64,000 nt of DNA from Cystobasidiopsis lactophilus (Eukaryota; Basidiomycota; Agaricostilbomycetes; Agaricostilbales; Chionosphaeraceae): NCBI GenBank assembly GCA_001599975.1, contig BCIO01000001.1:620001-684000 (forward strand), in the 5' to 3' direction. Every line of letters begins with the position of its first letter. The stretch's first letter is position 1. Under the pieces are notes generated by a model. It saw only the letters and a list, made by a program, of their open reading frames with translations, was not told the origin of the DNA and did no database searches. The translations under genes were made by a program, and so were the position numbers. Of this stretch, positions 61,401 to 64,000 are shown one piece after another.

Positions 61401-63746
61401 GCGAGTCACACCCACCTTGTATGCCGGCGGAATCAACTTGGCAGATAGATCGGGCAAGACGCCCATGAGCTGTTCAAAGGGCTTGAAGGGTTTGCCAAGG
61501 TTGAAGTTGAAGTCAAGGTCGCCCATGCCCTTGAGATCTGTGAAAGCCATCACAGGTCGCTCAGAAGACTCGGCATCTAAGGGACGGCACGGCTCACCTG
61601 AGATCTTAGGAGCATAATGGTAGTCGTAGAACCATCCCCACGCCGCCACGCCGTTGTAGTAGTAGTGCAAGACCCATTGCAGGCCCTCGATGTAGCGATA
61701 CGCGACTTTGTGCACGCTCGGCTTGTCGTCGAAATCGATCGACATTTTCTCCTGAGCATTGCCATTGAGACCATCAAATGATGACTTTGATCGGACAAAG
61801 AGGGCAGTCGCACCTGGTAGTACTCGCGCTTCCAATTGCCCATCTTCTCCTGCAGCTTCTGCTGGTACTCGTCCTCGAAGTCGCTCTCCGTGTGCTCCGG
61901 CAGCACGGGCGCCTTGTCGTACTTGGCCAGCACGCGGTGGATGGCCTCCTTCCACTCGGCCTCTTCCTCCCCGTCAATCTTCATGCCGTCAATGTCATCC
62001 GCCAAGTCGTCCTCCGCCTGGCCATTGTTCTCCTGGTGGTGGGAAGACAGCATCTCGAACGTCTCGTCCTCCAGCCTTAAGACGATGACCGGCTCGTCCT
62101 GCTCGTTGAACTCGTCGAACGCGATGGACAGGCCGAGCTTGGTGGCCAGATCCTGCAGGAACTTCCGGTCCCTCGCCGGGTATTTCGCCGGGAAAGACAA
62201 GGCGGGGGACTCGGGCAGGGAAGCGGCGGTCTCGAGGGCGGAGAGGACAAAGGTCTTGATTTGCTGGAAGAGCGACTTTTGCTCTTTGGTCAAGGCGAGC
62301 TTGGCTTTGGCGCGCGCCTGCTCGAGGGCCTCGATGTGCTTGGTCTGCTTGCCCTTGAACCAATTCGAGTCGGCGTATTCCTGCTCGAACACGTCCTGTT
62401 CAAAAGCCGCCAGCTCGTCGAGCACCATCTGCAGGCGGCGGGTGTTGAGCTTGCCGTGCTCGTTGAGGTAGCCGCCCGCTTTGGGGAGCACGCGCTTGTA
62501 GATCTGGTAGAGCAGGTTCAAGGCGCCCTCGTGGATGTGCAGATTGGGCAGGTGGGGCAGGAAGTCGTTGCCGACAAAGATGACGAGCAGGATCCAGTCG
62601 TCGATGATGCGCTCCAGGTCGTACTCGAAGCCCAAGTTCGGGTGGTCGGCCAGGGACGAGAACTCGAGGTCGAGGTACTCGCGGAAGAGGGAGAGGTGCA
62701 TGAGGTAGAAATTCTGCGAGTCGAGCGACGCCTTGGCCTTTTTCCGCTGCGGGCCAAACAGGACCTCCTCGCGCAAGAGGCAGAAGTGGGGGTCGTGGGA
62801 GAGCAGGCCGAGCATGATGAGGTCGGCGTCGAGGCCGTAGAGGCAGTGGCGGGTGTTGGGGTTGTAGTCCGGCTGGGCCTTGGCGAGGCGGATGTACTCC
62901 ATGATCTTGTGCTCGCCCTCGCCGGGCACCTCGTGGCCGGAGAGCACGACCTGCACGGAGCGCCAGTCCGAGTCCTCGTTGACCTTTTTGACAATAAAGT
63001 ACTTGAGCTGCTCTGACAGCTTTTGCATGAACAGCGTGCCTGTTCGTGGCCATGTAGAAAATGAAATCTTGGGCATCTCATAGAGTAGAGGCAAGGGGGC
63101 ACGAACCTGGGGTGATGCAGTTGCTGTCGAACGGGTCCGAGTCTGGCAGCTCCTCGCCCTTGGCCAGCGCCTTGTCCCGGATCTCCTTGGCCTCGGCGGC
63201 GGTCCTGAATCGGCGGCTGCGCTGCTGGTTCATCTTGGCGCGGGGCGCGACGCCGTCGACGGCCATGAAGAAGAGCTTCTTGGGCTTGATCTTGGAGAAG
63301 AGGTGCTCGATGTACGTGAAGATGGCGACGAAGATCTGCTCGTCCGTGATGCGGTAGTGGGCGTCGTCGTTGTTGCCATGCGTGCAGTTGTGGATGACTG
63401 TGCATCGCTCGCGTCAACGAAGCTCGCTGGAGCTGCAAGAGGGAGACCGGGACTCACTGCCATTCATGTCGAGGTACAAATTGTCTGTGCATTCGACAAC
63501 TCACAACTAGGCCTCAGTGGACTAGTGCAGCAAGCCACGCACCAAACTCTGGTATTGCGCCTTCTTGGATGAGCTGCGACGTGAGCGGGTAGCGCTCCGA
63601 GACCCATCGAAAGAACTGGCCTCGATGTCAGTCGCCTTTGTCAATAGCGCTCGCTCCTCAGGGCTTACTTTGGGTACTCTGTGGAGCCAAGCAGACGAGC
63701 TATGAGACCAGACTCATACAGTAACAGCAACCAGGCCTCACCCCAT
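58407..63746 (-). CDS. XRN1: 5'-3' exoribonuclease XRN1
   Basis: Cytoplasmic exonuclease that degrades decapped mRNA. The start is assembled from micro-exons: ATGGG at 63746-63742, then AGTACCCAAA, giving MGVPK joined to FFRWVSERYPLTSQLIQEGA, the invariant Xrn N-terminus. Conserved catalytic stretches follow: NLYLDMNG, FFMAVDGVAPRAKMNQQRSR (acidic metal site), SGHEVPGEGEHKIMEYIR, YGLDADLIMLGL and FVGNDFLPHLPNLHIHEGAL. Later come HYYYNGVAAWGWFYDYHYAP and the PAZ/Tudor-like and winged-helix parts (RNTWGNSW). The tail is Gly/Arg-rich (GRGRGG-type repeats) and ends PVFRQPVASS. Length roughly 1,450 aa, with Xrn1 rather than Rat1 layout because of the long C-terminal half. Confidence 0.96.
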
Positions 63747-63841
63747 CGTGTATACAGGCCGGAAATCGTGGAGTCAAAGCAAGGCGCATCGAGCGCTCTC
63801 GGAGCTCAGAGGGGCGCTCCCCCAAAAATGGTGGTTCCGAC
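63747..63841. other. Short intergenic, XRN1 promoter
   Basis: Under 100 bp between the presumed end of an upstream gene and the XRN1 ATG, so the XRN1 promoter must overlap the neighbour. Confidence 0.35.
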
Positions 63842-64000
63842 TCAAATCCTTCTCAGTATAACTTTAAGTACTCTCGTAATAATGCACAGGCAAAGTTTGA
63901 AGGGTAGACGCAGCGCGCGTTCAATGAACTGCTCGATGCCCTCCGATGAAATCTGGGTGGCAAAACCTGTCCATCCCTTGTTCCTCCCCTTGATATGCAC
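63842..64000 (-). CDS. 3' end of an unidentified gene, runs off right edge
   Basis: The minus-strand frame from the window edge reads GRNKGWTGFATQISSEGIEQ then FIERALRLPF and a stop at 63842. Its composition looks coding, but I do not recognise the family and only about 52 codons are visible. A splice site may lie in it. Confidence 0.35.
   Translation of the reverse strand: MHIKGRNKGWTGFATQISSEGIEQFIERALRLPFKLCLCIITRVLKVILRRI

Overview
The window is fungal nuclear DNA, most likely from a basidiomycete or a close relative. The genes are GC-rich and cut by many short introns (about 45-90 bp). Donors are GT or sometimes GC, and one branch site close to TACTAAT is visible. Supporting genes are a retromer Vps17, a Fmp27-type bridge protein, Xrn1, complex I 23 kDa subunit, a P450 of the short-hinge fungal type and an AAT-family amino-acid permease. 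I saw no retroelement, virus-like element, CRISPR array or rRNA, and no convincing tRNA.

Left part (1-20 kb). Five copies of a protein family I do not recognise (copies A-E) alternate with housekeeping genes: a nuclear cyclophilin with a charged tail, RAD51, a cytochrome P450, a small MYND-finger gene, a Ser-rich coiled-coil gene and the U5 snRNP gene DIB1/DIM1. Two copies (B and D) keep the same three-exon structure and the same C-terminal Cys/His motif. This family is the best candidate for something undescribed here.

Middle (20-35 kb). A type II membrane O-fucosyltransferase-like gene is followed by a diverged U6 snRNA copy with a long conserved downstream element. Then come SEC18/NSF, a secreted copper-oxygenase-like gene, two tandem beta-carbonic anhydrases, a small two-helix membrane protein with a zinc ribbon, and the ribonucleotide reductase small subunit.

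Right part (35-64 kb). The 10-kb FMP27 gene is followed by a short-chain dehydrogenase, VPS17, prefoldin subunit 2 and the complex I 23 kDa subunit. A second U6 copy lies next, in inverted orientation to the first and with the same downstream element. The window closes with a C9orf78/Tls1-like spliceosomal protein, an amino-acid permease, XRN1 and the 3' end of one more gene.

Three patterns cut across genes. (1) U6 plus a downstream element of about 430 bp is duplicated as an inverted pair about 30 kb apart, and the element ends in a long hairpin and a T-run like a Pol III transcript. (2) Three GC-AG introns and several micro-exons (5, 7, 10 and 24 nt) can be read directly. (3) Four spliceosome-linked loci (DIB1, U6 x2, C9orf78-like) and a nuclear cyclophilin share the window, possibly by chance. 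Splice sites were inferred by eye from reading frame, GT/GC-AG signals and family homology; CDS spans given run from start to stop codon and include introns.
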